Below are positions 26,001-38,352 of a DNA stretch of 64,000 bases, piece after piece. The notes under the pieces were generated by a model that worked only from the letters and a program-made list of their open reading frames with translations, ran no database searches and was not told the DNA's origin. The DNA comes from Helopsaltes ochotensis (taxonomy: Eukaryota; Chordata; Aves; Passeriformes; Locustellidae). The translations under genes were made by a program, and so were the position numbers. Each line of letters starts with the position of its first letter. Position 1 is the first letter of the stretch. Where the stretch lies: assembly GCA_013400155.1 (NCBI GenBank), contig VXBM01001338.1, positions 53,339-117,338 of the forward strand, in the 5' to 3' direction.

Positions 26001-26330
26001 ATCCGGCTGAGAAATACTCCCTCTTAGGGGGGGGAAAAAAGGATTTCATTTTGTCTCTGCTACAGAGGGAATGTTGGCTTTTTGGTAAATCAGTACCCTG
26101 CAGCCTATTAAACAAATTAAATGAGAGATGAACACAGAGGCAAAAATGACATGACAAAGAGTCTTCAGCATGTTAGAAATTCAGTCAGATAGCCAGGCAA
26201 GCATAAGGTAAAGAAGCATAAGGAAGAAAAAAAGAAAAAAAGGGATTGCACAAGTACAAGGGAGCAAGGAAAATTAAGAGGCATAAGCAGCATGAACAGG
26301 ACTGTGGCTTTTAAAAAGGTTTTACTCTAC
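23064..26330 (-). other. APBA1 intron between linker exon and 40-bp exon
   Basis: A 3.27-kb AT-rich intron (GTAGAG to AATTACAG). I see no named repeat, exon or RNA gene in it. Confidence 0.8.
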
Positions 26331-26432
26331 CTCTTTATTAGTGGAAGCCTCTGCTGTACTGCAGACATCCTGGTGATATTGCCTGCTTGATGATTCAGCA
26401 CCTCGAGGTGAAGAGGAATCTGGAGATGGAGA
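26331..26432 (-). CDS. APBA1: APBA1 exon: Ser/Pro-rich linker between CASK-binding region and PTB
   Basis: The exon codes residues 385-418, beginning SPSPDSSSPRGAESSS and ending ASTNKE. It aligns with the human linker that starts SPSPGSSSPLGAESSS and ends INKE, but it is two residues longer and its middle is quite different. Length is 102 bp, phase 0 at both ends, so skipping would keep frame. The acceptor is CACTAG; the donor GAG|GTAGAG lacks the usual G at +5. The segment is low-complexity and probably disordered. Confidence 0.93.
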
Positions 26433-29364
26433 CTAGTGGCAAGAAAATCAAAGGTTATTGAGAATGCCCAATATAGAAATTAGTCTTCCATATTCTATAT
26501 CCTATGCTTCGACATTCTAAGAAAGAACAGGTAAAGTCACCTAAAAGTAAACTGTGATGGGAGGTGAGTAGACCTTAAGCAGCACAAAGGGATTCAGCTA
26601 AAGTTTATTTAGTTGTCAAACTGGGAAAATTGAAGAAAAGACTGAAATTTCCCCAGGAGCACACATGCCCTCAGGTATTATTAATGTGAGGTGCTAAACT
26701 AATCTAATCTGAGCAGAGGAAGGCCACAGCAATTGCCCATAAATGTTATTTCATTATCTTAGAAAACAACTTTTATAAACTGTGCAGAGTAATATTGATG
26801 TATTCAAGAATTTATTAATACGTTCAATGACAATTTAATACCAGTGTAATCAAGGACTGGGATTCCTCATTCTAGATGCAGTAAAGACTTGGAAAATATT
26901 CAACAGTTCATGCTGAGCTCAGTACATGCTATTTAGACCAGATTTCCTCATTCTTCTCCTTTTTCCATAAACAATTCAGTGAAGCAACTCTCTGTGTGAT
27001 TGATCAGCAAGTATCCTGATAAAGGGGAAGAATGTTCTGGGAAAGGATATTCTAATCATAGACAATTCCTAATGAATGCTGGTGATGTGAAAAAGCTATA
27101 GCAAGGTATGTGAAGTACAGAGAAGGGGGCCCTGGTATGACAATGTGACACAGGAACACAGAATGTAGAACTAATGAAGGTGATCAAAATGAAAGAGTAC
27201 AAAGTTTTAATCCAGTGAGCATTTTTAGAGGCATTTAAAGAGATACCTACAAAGCATGTCTGCCCAAGCCCAAATGGAAATCCTCAGAAGGGAAGTTTAG
27301 CATTTAGCTACAGTTGGGTATTTAGCCCAACAGCCCTGGTATTCAAAACTCGTCTTTAACAGAGGAAGAGTGCAGCTCTAGCTTTGCCAGCTCAACAGTA
27401 CATCACTTACGGCAAAACAAGTCAAATGCTATTCTTATCTTTTCATAAACAGCATGACATATCTTTTCTCTGAGCCAAGGAGTCATACCAGAAAAGGGAT
27501 ACATTTCCAGTGGCCTGAGCTGGCAGCAGCTTCACCCTCATGCTCTGCATCTACTGCAGCTGAAAAACTGAGTTCTAAGAAATAGTCTACAAAAAACCCA
27601 CAAAACCAAAACCAAACCAAGAACAACAACTAAAAACCCAAACATCTAAGTTTCTCTTAGTTTCCCTTAGATATGAAATGAAACAAAAAACCATTAACTT
27701 CCTTCTCCACTTCTTTCTCTTTACAGACATTCCTCTATCTCAGATAATAACTATCAAAATTATAGTTAACTAATAAAGGCTTCCAAAGAGTTAAGAAGCA
27801 ATTCTTTACAGATATCTCTTGTATTAAAGTGCAGTCCCTGCATCTCCCTGTATTTTGAATCACAGCTGCAAGACAAAAGAAGATGCAGCTGTGAAACAAT
27901 CCCTAGAAAGCTGGCATGTGGTTACACCAGACTGAAGAATTTACTTGCCCAGAGAGCATTTGAGCAGGGGCTGTTCAAGAGGCTCTCTTGACTTGCTGTG
28001 CAATTACCAGTCAACAGTGCCACAGTGATGCAACTGCACAAATGGCCAACTCCTATTTACATAAGGAAGAGTTTTCATAGTGCTCACGTTCTTATCATTA
28101 TGCTGTATTTCTGTATTAGGAATAAATTTAAACGGTGCATAATACTATCAATGCAATAATGACATCTAGACGTAGGATTGAGCTTTAAACAAGAAACAAA
28201 TCAGTTTAAGCATCAAATGCGTATGTGCACACAAAAAAGTGCTCTTTACAATGGCTGAAAACGCTCATATTCACACACTGAAGGATAAAGATTAATGATT
28301 TCATTTAAACCAGACAATAAGCATTGAGAAATTATGCATCATTTGAAATGTACTAATGGTTACTCCAGCGGCTCTATAAGTGCCTTTACTCAGCTATTTT
28401 GATCTACAAAGTATCAGAACTAAGTTATTACACATCTTTCTATGTGCTCCATTTGAATGTCTGCTCAAATATTTATTTTGGGGGAGAAAACCCCTGAATA
28501 ACAACAACAACCAAACCAAGAACCATAACTACCAAACTCAAATATCAAACATCTTACAAAGTCTGCTGCATGACATGATATGAGAGCTGTCCTTGAAAAC
28601 ATTTGTACAAGAAAGTCCAATCTTTGAAGAATTAACACTCAGTTCTCTTTGACATCAAAATGCATTTTTAGAGGTACTGTATATAACGTACAAAGAAAGA
28701 ATGCAGTCACAGTAATAGCAAGAAATGTTTTGATGGATCATAGCAGATAGATAATTCGCACAGCTGTTCCAAACAAAGTCTAAATAAATAAAGGCTTAGT
28801 GACTGTTCCACTGCCATTAGTCATTAAGAAAACAAGTTTTAGAAGCCTAACAAAGTTGTTGCCAGAACAAACACAGTAAGGTCACATCATGCATGCTGTT
28901 ATTGGGTACAGACATGTATCAATGGAATTAGATTTTTTTTTTGTTAGGTGCAGCAATAAAAAAGTGGTAGCTATCCCTCCTCTCTTGAATATCTACTTAC
29001 ATTTTTCTTACGATACTCAACCTGGTACATCCAAAAATTCTCCATCTCAGTTTTGCCGTTGTTTGACTCCAACATGCAACCCAGTCCACCTGAGAAACCT
29101 TCCTTGCTCTTGTGCAGAGGGATTAAGTAACAGAACTTATAAAAGGAGAGGATTGTGTTGCATCTAATCTATCCAGGTCAATCCAGCTGTTTCCTATACA
29201 GTTCATGAAGAGACATGTAACTGACACTGAAACACCTTCAAATACAACCACTTGCTCTTGCTTTATGAAGGCAGTGTTGTTTTACTTGCTTTCAGCAGCT
29301 GATCATTTGAACAGAGTACAGCTTGTGGGTCACATAGTCACACACAAGGCTAGGACAGACGGGA

Positions 29365-29945
29365 TGAAGTCATAGAATCACAGAGTCACAGAACCTTTTA
29401 TATTGGAAGGGACCTTAAGATCACCTAAATTTTACTGCCCCTGCCATGGACAGGGACAATTTCCACTAGACTGGGTTGCCAAAAGCCCCATCCAGCCTGG
29501 CTTTGAACACTTCCAGGGATGTGGTCCCTGGGAAAACTGTGCCAGTGCCTCACCATCCCCACATCCTTGTATCTAATCTAAACCTACTTTGCCAATTTGC
29601 AGCAATTCCCCCTTGTCTTATTGCTACATGCCCTTTGTAAGAAGTTTTTCACTGACCAGTATCCCCAAGCCCTTACCTGTAGAGCTGCTTTCAATGAGTT
29701 CTTCCAGTTTGTGTTTGGGATTGCCCTGGCCCATGTGCAGGACCTTGCACTTGGCCTTGTTCAATTTCATGAGGCTCTCACAGGTCAGGTCCCCCTCTCA
29801 TGCCTACCCATGTCCCTCTGGATGGCAACCCTTCCTTCCAGTGTATTGACCACACTACTCTGCTTGGTATTGGCAAATTTGCCAAGGGTGCATTCAATTC
29901 CACTGTCCACGCTGCTCACAATGATGTTAAACAGCACTGGTCTTT
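29365..29945 (-). mobile_element. CR1 LINE 3' end, minus strand
   Basis: The plus strand reads CATAGAATCACAGAGTCACA, then GGAAGGGACCTTAAGATCA, the reversed 3' end of CR1, followed by CATCCAGCCTGGCTTTGAACA. It extends to about 29945 (AACAGCACTGG), where the match stops. It is 5'-truncated, as is usual for CR1. Confidence 0.9.
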
Positions 29946-32900
29946 TTTTACTTTGAAAAAGGTAGCTTATTCAGAGCTTTTTTATAGTCTCATATGTGTG
30001 GACAAATCAACAAATGCTTCAGAAATTCAAGATTCATTGAAATAACTTACCTGACACTTACATCTACCTACAGGTATTATGGCACAGGTATGCAAAGTCT
30101 CCTTGTACATTAACTCAGGAGACAATGGGATAAAGCAAGGCTTTATGTTTTTAAATGTTTTTTAATTTTAGAGACAGTGTTCTGAAAAAGAACCCATACA
30201 CATTAGGAAAAGGTCAAAGCACTATGGAATCTTCAGGTCCAACATGCAAGTGTTGTCAAATGCATTCTATCACAAGAAGTGCCTTTACCAGGACAACTAT
30301 GGCAGTAATTTCCCAGGTTTTAGGACAACTATGTGATGGCAGTGTCCTCTGTTATGTGTACAGCTCAAATTCTGTTCCCTAAAATAGAGACTGAAACCAT
30401 ATGTTTTAGTTGGCATTAATACCCATAAAGAGTGAAGCTAAAAGCTAATGATTATTGGTTGTCTTTGTCGAAAGTTTGTTTTAATTTTTAACTGTAGAGC
30501 TAAAAATGGTGGGCTTGAAAAAAATGACTCCAACTTAGCACTTTACACATACTTGCATAATGTGGCACAATCTATGCAATTCAATTTATAATTTTCATGT
30601 ATGGATGAAACCTAACTTTGTACTGTAGTTCTGGTATAACTGTCTCTGCACGTACCCTGTGCACTTACCCATCAGTTTGCTAACAGGACCTGCCCCTGTC
30701 AGTTTTTGCATACGTGATAGGACAAGGTGACCTGAGACAAGGTTACTGGCTAAACTGCTCATTCAGAACACATGTAATTAACTGCTACAGGACTCTCCAT
30801 ACAGAAAATTCAGGCAGCCTAAGGAGATTCCCCCAAAAGGCTCCTCCTGTGCCCAAGACAATGATAAGCAACATTTATCATTTGAACTACCACCCTGGAT
30901 AGTTAGCATCTAAAGTGAGGGGCTATGTCAACAGGGAGTGGTTGGGTCAGGACTCTGACTGATCCAACAGCTGACTTATGCAGCTGCTGCCGCTGAAATG
31001 ACCAGTTTGCTTACGGCTAAGACACTTGCTGGTAGTCAACAGAAATTATTCCTGCCTGTGCAGATAACATCATGTACAACACTCTTATGTACACATTTAA
31101 CAAAGGTACTTTGTATGTAGCTTAAGGTAAACAATAGCAATGGATCACAATACTGGAGTGATCACATAGGATCACAGATCAACTGCACCTAAGAACAAAT
31201 ACAGTTTGGGAAGTCTTGGTTTGTGCAATTTCCCCTGATTCAGGTGATGGTGCAAAGACACAGCCTCCTGTCAGTTGCCACCATCTGGACAATGAAAAAT
31301 AATCCCATTTGAGAGATCTGACTCAGTGCTGGCTGCTTCTCTGAGTACAGACTTCCTTAGCCATACTTTCAAGCGCAGTTTTACAAGTCAGCCTGAAAAA
31401 ATCACTGTGGATTCCTCCTGTGTGTTCAGAAGATTTTAACTAAGTGCTGTTTTAGTTTTCAATAGTACAGAAAAATCAAGTTACTTTCATCTTCCAATAA
31501 TTTAAAAATGTAATCAGAAACAATATTCAAGGGGTTATGCATCCAGTGTTCACCATAATTTAAAAGCCAGTAACTCATCTGGGAGTGTTTGCCTTCAAGC
31601 AGACTAATTCCTAAATTTAGGCTTTCTTTTGTGTGATTGATGAATAAAACACTTTTCTTTTGGTTTGCTTTGGTTCTTCAGTGATTTTTGGTTTGGGCAT
31701 TTGGGGCTTTTTTCCCTGCATAAACTTAAGTCTGGGTCCTCATAAATGATGGAAAGCTGACTTATAGTTCGTGTGCTCAACCAACAGTTTTAAAAGATCT
31801 GCTCAGAAAAAAACTCAACAATATACTGCCAATAAAAACACATCTTTATTTCCATTGTTTCCTTCCTCTCTTTTCCCCTCTTAGTTCCTTTATTATTGAA
31901 GCCTGCTTAATTATTTAAAAGACTTCTCTATTGCCTTTTAATAATACATTACTCCCACTGTGGAAAAAGTGAAGCAAATTCATCTCCATGAAAACACTGA
32001 GGTATCAAAATTGAGAAAATCCTGCAACTGAGAATGCAAGGGTTGAAATAAAATATACATAACCAAAAACAACAGAGAAGCAAAACAATGCAGTTCAATT
32101 CTGTTCCACCTGGAAGACTTGTCTTCAGCTCTGAATTTCTACTTCCCAAATCTAAACCACTCATATATGTGATTTTACTTTGTATTAGGTTTTATTCTAA
32201 CATTCCACCAGCTCAGATGTTTGCAGAGGAACAGAGATTATAAAACACCAGTGACAAAGCTTTGCAAAACCAAAGTCTTGCCATGCAGAAACAAATCATG
32301 TCCTGCAGGTCAACAAAACCTGGCTTTCAGATACATAGCCCCATGGATAATTGAACAGACCTTAGAAAAAAAGTCATGATAAGCGGTTCTTAAATGGACG
32401 ATTTCTGCCTCCTAAACATTGTTTTTTCCTGATTATGGCAGAGTTGAAGCAGACAGCCTGCTTCTACTCTGTTTAATTCATAGCCAAAAAAAAATCTACT
32501 TGACTTTTTGAGCCTTCCAGTGCTTTTCTCAGTAGGTTTTTGTACTTCCACATCTAAGCAAGCCACTCTTCTCAAAGCTCTGTACTATAGATACCTTTTT
32601 CCCATGCATTTTAAACACCAGAATATTTCATTGCATTTTGAATTACCTACTACACAAAACTGTAATCCTTTCCACTTGAACGTGTGGATGAACATTTATC
32701 CTCAAATCCAGATCCATGCACTGCATGTCTTCTATTCAGACCTTTGAACACCACAATTTCTGTGCTTGGCAAAACACATTCATAGCAGGTTTCCAGTGGA
32801 GAATCTGACAAGAATGGTGAGCAAGAGCTACCTAAATGGGATATAGGCCTACCCTTCCAGTGAGGTAACTGTGTGCATCTAGAATGTATTTTCCTGAAGA

Positions 32901-33014
32901 ATGTATGTCCCCTGCTCCACTACTGTCAGTCACAGATCTACAAGGTCCATGCTTAAGCTTTTTCCTATCTCCAGCTAAAAACTTTCAGTTTTCAGTATGA
33001 CGAAAAGGCTGAGA

Positions 33015-33405
33015 AAATTGGGACTGGAAAAAAGGCAGCCTTGGCTGACCTAACTGCAGCCTTCCAGTGCCTGAAGGGTGCCTAAATGAAAACTGGAGAG
33101 AGACTGTATGCAAGAGCATGTAGTGACAGGACAAGGAGGAATGGCTTCAAACTGAAAGAAAGCAGGTAGAGATTAGATATTAGGAAGAAATCCTTTACTG
33201 TGAGGGTGGTGAGGCACTGGAACAAGTTGCCCACAGAAGATGTGGCTGCCTCATCCCTAGGAGTGTTTAAGGCCAGGCTGGAAGGGGCTGTGAGCAACCT
33301 GGTCAAGCAGATGTGTCCCTGCCCATGGCAAGGGGGCTGGAAATAGATGATCTTTAAGGTCCCTTCCAATTCACTCCAAGCCATTCTATGATTCCATGAT
33401 TTTAT
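33015..33405 (+). mobile_element. CR1 LINE 3' end, plus strand
   Basis: The sequence has the CR1 tail order: GCCTTCCAGTGCCTGAAGG at 33060, GGGTGGTGAGGCACTGGAAC near 33204, GGCCAGGCTGGA near 33272, and an end near CATTCTATGATTCCATGATT. It is 5'-truncated, about 390 bp. Confidence 0.92.
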
Positions 33406-33673
33406 GGGTGAACAAAATCTCTCAATTTCACACTCAGAAAACATGATCTTGCTCCACAAGAATCAACAATACTGCTCCACAGCCTTTTCCATCAAGGGTC
33501 AGTTTCCTGATGCCATGCTTCTTGCAGCTGTGCAGCTCTAACTGCTACTGTACTTGAAAAAGAGATTCTCATGAGGCCATATCCAAATGATGGTCTGCTT
33601 TGGTTTAAAAGGTTTCTGCTAAACAGGCTTTGAAATATATGTCAGTTGTACCGATCTCATTTGTGTGGCAAAT

Positions 33674-33711
33674 GTTAAAAAGTACTCTTACTGTTAAAAA
33701 GTACTCTTACT
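33674..33711 (+). repeat. Perfect 19-bp tandem duplication
   Basis: GTTAAAAAGTACTCTTACT occurs twice back to back with no difference, at 33674-33692 and 33693-33711. The unit is not part of a longer array. Confidence 0.9.
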
Positions 33712-36180
33712 CCAAACACACTGAGTATTTTTCGGTTTTTGTCAAATACACAAGTACAACACCTTCCCCACAAACTCACTGTCCAGACCACCCCTGATGC
33801 AAGTGAAAGCATGCATCATTAAACCAGGGTGCACAAGGCACATAGCAGCCAATATTCACCATTGCTAAATATTAAATAGGTACCTCTTTAAACTAATTAT
33901 TTATTCACAGAAGTCTGCTACCTGCCTCTTACACCACAGGACCACAACCGTTTACTACAACAGAATCGTCCATTGGCAGTGAGCAATCCACTTTTCTCAT
34001 ATACCTTACCAAACATTTCTTTTGAGAATAAGTACTCAGGAATGACTGATAATCCTGGTAGATTAACCTGTGAATAAAATTGGAATCAGGACATCTTAAG
34101 TACACACAGATACAGCCATCTGTATCTTTCTTACCATCACAATTGTTGCATGTCTTTCCTAACAGTCCCAAACTATACCTAGCTGTAGGTTAGCTGAATA
34201 CTTCTGAATTGTTAGCTTCTTCAAATAGTCTCTGGAGACTTCCAAATGCCATCCTACCAAGCATTCTGCTATGAATGTATTACCCAAATGCTCAGGAGTG
34301 GGGAACAACAGTCACTTTCTTGGGAAAAAAAGGCAAAGGAGGCTGCTGTATTTAATGAGTCTCAACCACAAGTCATTCTTCTGGCCTCACTGGTGTCAAG
34401 TGGACAGCTTCTAGCTAAATAAAAAGTGACTGTTGTTTGTATCTAAATTTTTACAAGTTTCAATATCACATGATTAAGAAAATAATAATATTAGAGATAT
34501 TTTGAGGTAAGGTCTATCTCTAAAAGAAAATTGTTTTGCTAAAAAACAACTTGAGGATAATCTTCAAAGTAGACTTGCAAAATAACTGAAGGCAAAAAAA
34601 GCGCACAATTTTCATTATCTACAGTAATTTGATACTTTTAGGGCAAGAAAATCGTGTCTGCCTGAAGGTAAAAACACTCATATTTCCAGGTCAATGCTAT
34701 AAACCAGACTGAAAAACATCTCTAGCATATACTGGTTACACTGAAGAGCCTGCATTTGAGATCCTGCTGTTTTTCTTGAGGGAGACAGAAGAACAATTTA
34801 CAATTAGATGAAGGAGCTTCAACTATATTTTTATTACATTGACCACTTATGGTCACTTAGCCAACACAAGCTATTTCTGCCCAATATACAGCTAAGCAGT
34901 TCTAGGAATGCTTCATTAAAGAAAGCAGACAGTTTTTAAGTTGCCGTCTTAATTAAAGAATCCAGTAAAGCAAATACATATCTCTTCTTCTGGGAAAAAC
35001 AAAATTCCTGCTTAGTCTCAAGTCCCTTCTGCAACAAGTTTTCTCCTCAATCTGATATAGATCTTCTGAATTATTTGCGTAATTTCCTTCCTCTTTCCAA
35101 GAACACAAAGTCTTTGTACATCTACAGCCATTGCTTCTCTCTTCACTGAGCTATACTAACTGTTATTGATTTCAGTCAGCCCTGAAAATTTCAGTCAGGT
35201 TCTTATCTGACATGGTATGAAAAATGGGATAAATGAATGAATGAGAAAATTAATTTTTGGTGCAAAATGGGTATCTCCATGTACTTCAATATTTAATGTA
35301 TGCAGAGGCCAATAAAAACACCTGTTTTGTTCACTATATGAGCATACCAGGCTGAGTCATATCAACACATCTCAGAAAAGTTTAATTCTGCAAGATGCAC
35401 CTGGATTTTGGAGAGCAGGTGAAGCACCTTCAGGAAGAACTTGGTGCTCTCAGGATCCTCAACCTAACGTCACCAAGACCATCACGGTACTCTGTGTTAA
35501 AATCAGTTAGGAAGCAACAGGAAGTTTTTTGATCCTCCAAGCAATAATAGCATTTACAGACAATATGGTAAACAAAATGTGAAAAAAAAGAGTAATGTGA
35601 CCTATTTCAAAATGGAGACAGAAATTATTTTAATTTTGTAAACTTCTAAAGTTAAGTTAAAAATAATGGTTTCCCACACAAAATAATCTGGGAAGATTTC
35701 TTCCCTCACATGACTCCAAATCAACTCTGTAACAGACAATTTTAAAAACATTTGTAAAAGTAACTTTTGCAATATAGCTGTTTGGGCCTTTTTAAGGTTC
35801 AGTTAGGTTTTCTACTAAGAATCAAGAAAAAAAAAACCCCACAACACAGTCATCACTGTGTTTCCAATGGTTTTGCCAGAAAAATAAAATCTAGAAGCTA
35901 TACGTCTCAATCAGCTTGCATGTTTTTCAGCATCTCAAACACCATGCTCCAAAAATCTCTTCCCATTTGTAGAATACTGGCCTTCCCCATTTTGAAGACA
36001 GATAAATAAATCAGAAGCCTGTCTTAGATCTATCTGGCATGTGATCTTTTTTCGCCATCTGAATTCCCTTTGCAGTAACTGAGATGTCTTGAATAGTTCT
36101 CATGCATTCCTAGAATGTTACAATAATGCAGTCTAAAATACCAAAATAACCCACAAGAAGTTCTACTTCCTTTTTTCTTC

Positions 36181-36181
<1 letters not shown>

Positions 36182-36268
<87 letters not shown>
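36182..36268 (+). repeat. Uninterrupted run of 87 A
   Basis: The run has no interruption and is bordered by TTTTTTCTTCC on the left and CAACCCC on the right. It is far longer than any other homopolymer here. It may be a real hypervariable A tract, the tail of a retroposed transcript, or a consensus error. The Phe-rich frames it creates on the minus strand are not genes. Confidence 0.95.
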
Positions 36269-36269
<1 letters not shown>

Positions 36270-37147
36270 AACCCCAAACAAAAGGTTGCAAAAACCATTC
36301 CACAGCAATAAAGAGGAATGGACCAATGTTTGCAGGTACTTGCCCTTGAAGTAATAATATAGGAACATATAATAGATAATTTTGATCAGTAAATTTAGCC
36401 TACCAGCTCTTTTCATATCAGGCATACACTTAACCCATTAACAGTTGTTTATGAGTTTATTTTACAAAATAATGCAGAAAACTCATAAAACTTGAAGTAA
36501 ATATTATCTTAAAGACAGCTGGAATCAAAGACTGGTAGACAACCTTGATCCAAGTTAAACCTCATGCCAAAAGCACACAATTCCATAAATGCTAGCGCTT
36601 AAATCTGAACAACTGCCTTCAATACTCAGGTTGCTGTAAATACACTGACGTTCATAACATATTTCTAGAGACTGCAAGTTGACATGCAACTTTCCTAGAA
36701 TACGAATCTGATCTATGATAAATATAAAGAATATTATCAGATTTCTGACAGAACTTTTGGGACTGTTATGTGACAGAACACAAAACATAGAAAATTAAGA
36801 GTTAACAAAAGCACAAAGATGGACAGGAGAAAACCTTTTGGTCGGTGTTCTAAAATATATTATGGCAGGACAAAACATAACACCATTTATTTCAGAATAG
36901 GCACGTAAAGAGCTTCATGTAATACATCCTCGTACAGCATATCTGACGTCAGCAGGGTTAAATAAAGAAAAATCTGGCTACTTGTTAATGCATGTTTACT
37001 TTGAGTACAAATTTAAAACAAAGCACTTTTTAAAGAATGAGACACACAAGAACAAGAACATAATGCACCCTCCTTCACTGCCTTGCCTGTCACAGTTGAA
37101 GGAATTAGACACAGATAACCTGAGAGGTGAAAGCTTTGTGTACTCAC

Positions 37148-38299
37148 ATCTCCATCTAGTGGCCTCTGGTCGTCAGAATCCCTGGATGGACTGATATCCT
37201 GCCGCATCACCCAGATAGGCTCCTTAGGTTCATCAGGGGTATAAGGAGAACGGACGGTCCTCGTTTTCACTTCCTCAATAGCCTCCTTAATATCCTTGAT
37301 GGCCAGTGAAATAGCATCTCTTTTTTCCTTGCTGTATCTCTGTACAGATTCTCCGGAGCCAGATGTAACTCGAGAACCAGATGTGAGCTGGTCATTATTT
37401 TCATGCCCACTGCTGACAAGAGCCTGACCATGCTCCAAACTCTGCTCTGACTCTGGCATATCTTCAGCTGCCTTGTCTAAGCTCTGGGAGCTCATACTCT
37501 GCTTCACCTCTGCTACAATCTGATCAATGTCCTCCTCTTGTTCGTAACTATCCATTCTTGGGTAGGGTGCAAACTCTGCTTCCTTTTCAGGGCTGTCAGA
37601 CTCTCCATCAGACCTTTCATCATAATGGTGAAGCCGGGCACCAAGTGCCTCCTTGCGGTAGTTGTCGGCTTCCTCCCTTTCCCGTTCATACTGCTGGATG
37701 CCCTCCCTAACATCGAGATCTGGTGTGTCTCCTATTTCCTCATACACGTGCTCCTGCAGTCCATAGTCAGCGTAAGCCTCAGCATATTGTTCATCCTCTC
37801 CTCGGTGGAAGAGGCGATGTGTGTAGACATAACCCGAGTAGGCTGCATTCATGGCTTCTTCGTGCTCAATGGAATGGAAGTGTAGGTGATTGGGCAATGT
37901 TCGGTTGTGAATGGCCTCTCCATGCTCAGCCTCAGCATTCTCCGTGTACTCCTCAGACTCAGGCCTGTACTGCACTGCATATGCACTCTCATCCTCATTT
38001 TCCTGCACTCTCTCAATGTCATAACTGTCTTCCACTGTGGCTATCACATCCCCTTCTGCAGTATCTGTGTGATTGTGGAAACCGCTCTCTGTGCTGGCTG
38101 ACCGAGCCAACATGCTTTCCTCCTCCTGCCCAGACAGGCCCACGTGGCTGCTGTTGGTGTGCCTTGGGTAGCGAGCTGCATACCTCTGTTCTTCTTCCAC
38201 CTCTGAGTGCTCCAGGTCAGCCTCCACTGACTCATTCACTGCTCCATTTGCTGGCTCTTCACAGATCTCCCCCACAGGTGGTCCAACCAAATGGTTCAT
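37148..38299 (-). CDS. APBA1: APBA1 first coding exon: acidic N-terminus, Munc18- and CASK-binding segments
   Basis: The exon codes residues 1-384. The start is the ATG at 38299 (MNHLVG, as in vertebrate Mint1); further upstream in frame there is only a GTG. The sequence is rich in Glu, Asp, Ser and Tyr and has no signal peptide or membrane segment. Residues about 226-280 (YDERSDGESDSPEKE, then YEQEEDIDQIVAEV) match the Munc18-1-interacting region. Residues about 322-370 (YSKEKRDAISLAIKDIKEAI, then IWVMRQ at 362-367) match the CASK-binding region; the IWV core is the part known to contact the CASK CaM-kinase domain. The exon ends GAT|GTGAGT, a strong donor in phase 0. Compared with human, residues about 5-62 and 285-320 vary most, while the binding segments are nearly unchanged. 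Confidence 0.97.
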
Positions 38300-38352
38300 G
38301 GCAAGTTTTGGTGAGTAGGTCACTTATTCTGTTGACATTTTGTCTATCACAG
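38300..38352 (-). other. APBA1: APBA1 5' untranslated part of the first coding exon
   Basis: On the minus strand a pyrimidine-rich tract ending TTTCTTTCCAG stops at 38353, giving a good acceptor. The 53 bases from 38352 to 38300 would be the 3' part of the 5' UTR, spliced to an upstream untranslated exon not seen here. The start context is GCC before ATG with A at +4, acceptable for initiation. The acceptor is inferred from sequence only, without transcript support. Confidence 0.75.
38324..38338 (-). promoter_or_regulatory. Short upstream ORF in the APBA1 5' UTR
   Basis: On the minus strand an ATG at 38338 opens a four-residue frame (MSTE) closed by TAA at 38324, 24 bases before the APBA1 start. 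A sits at -3 of this ATG, a favourable initiation context. Such minimal uORFs can lower translation of the main frame or permit reinitiation. Whether the element is conserved or used cannot be judged from this sequence. Confidence 0.5.

Larger units (their letters stand above)
26433..37147 (-). other. APBA1 intron after the first coding exon
   Basis: A 10.7-kb intron from GTGAGT to CACTAG. It holds CR1 pieces at 29365-29945 and 33015-33405, the 19-bp tandem duplication at 33674-33711 and the A run at 36182-36268. The remainder is AT-rich with scattered AAACC-type low-complexity (27590-27645, 28498-28540) and nothing else recognised. Confidence 0.8.
6046..38352 (-). other. APBA1: APBA1 gene span (nine coding exons, 3' end off window)
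   Basis: This is the part of the Mint1/X11-alpha gene seen here. The protein is a cytosolic and presynaptic adaptor: its N-terminus binds Munc18-1 and CASK, its PTB domain binds the NPTY-type tail of APP, and its two PDZ domains bind membrane-protein C-termini. The nine exons give one open frame of 713 codons with no stop or frameshift. Intron phases from first to last are 0, 0, 1, 0, 0, 0, 0, 0. The human protein is 837 residues, so about 120 residues (rest of PDZ1, PDZ2, C-terminus) are missing, which fits one or two exons below position 1. It is APBA1 rather than APBA2 or APBA3 because of the N-terminal motifs (TESGFHNHTDTAEGDV, SKEKRDAISLAIKDIKEAI) and PTB/PDZ1 residues specific to Mint1. 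Confidence 0.97.

Noticed and set aside
29589..30045. Frames of 81-119 codons
   Set aside because: They overlap the reversed CR1 3' region and have no protein similarity.
36030..36425. Frame with a long Phe run
   Set aside because: It is the translation of the A run read on the minus strand.
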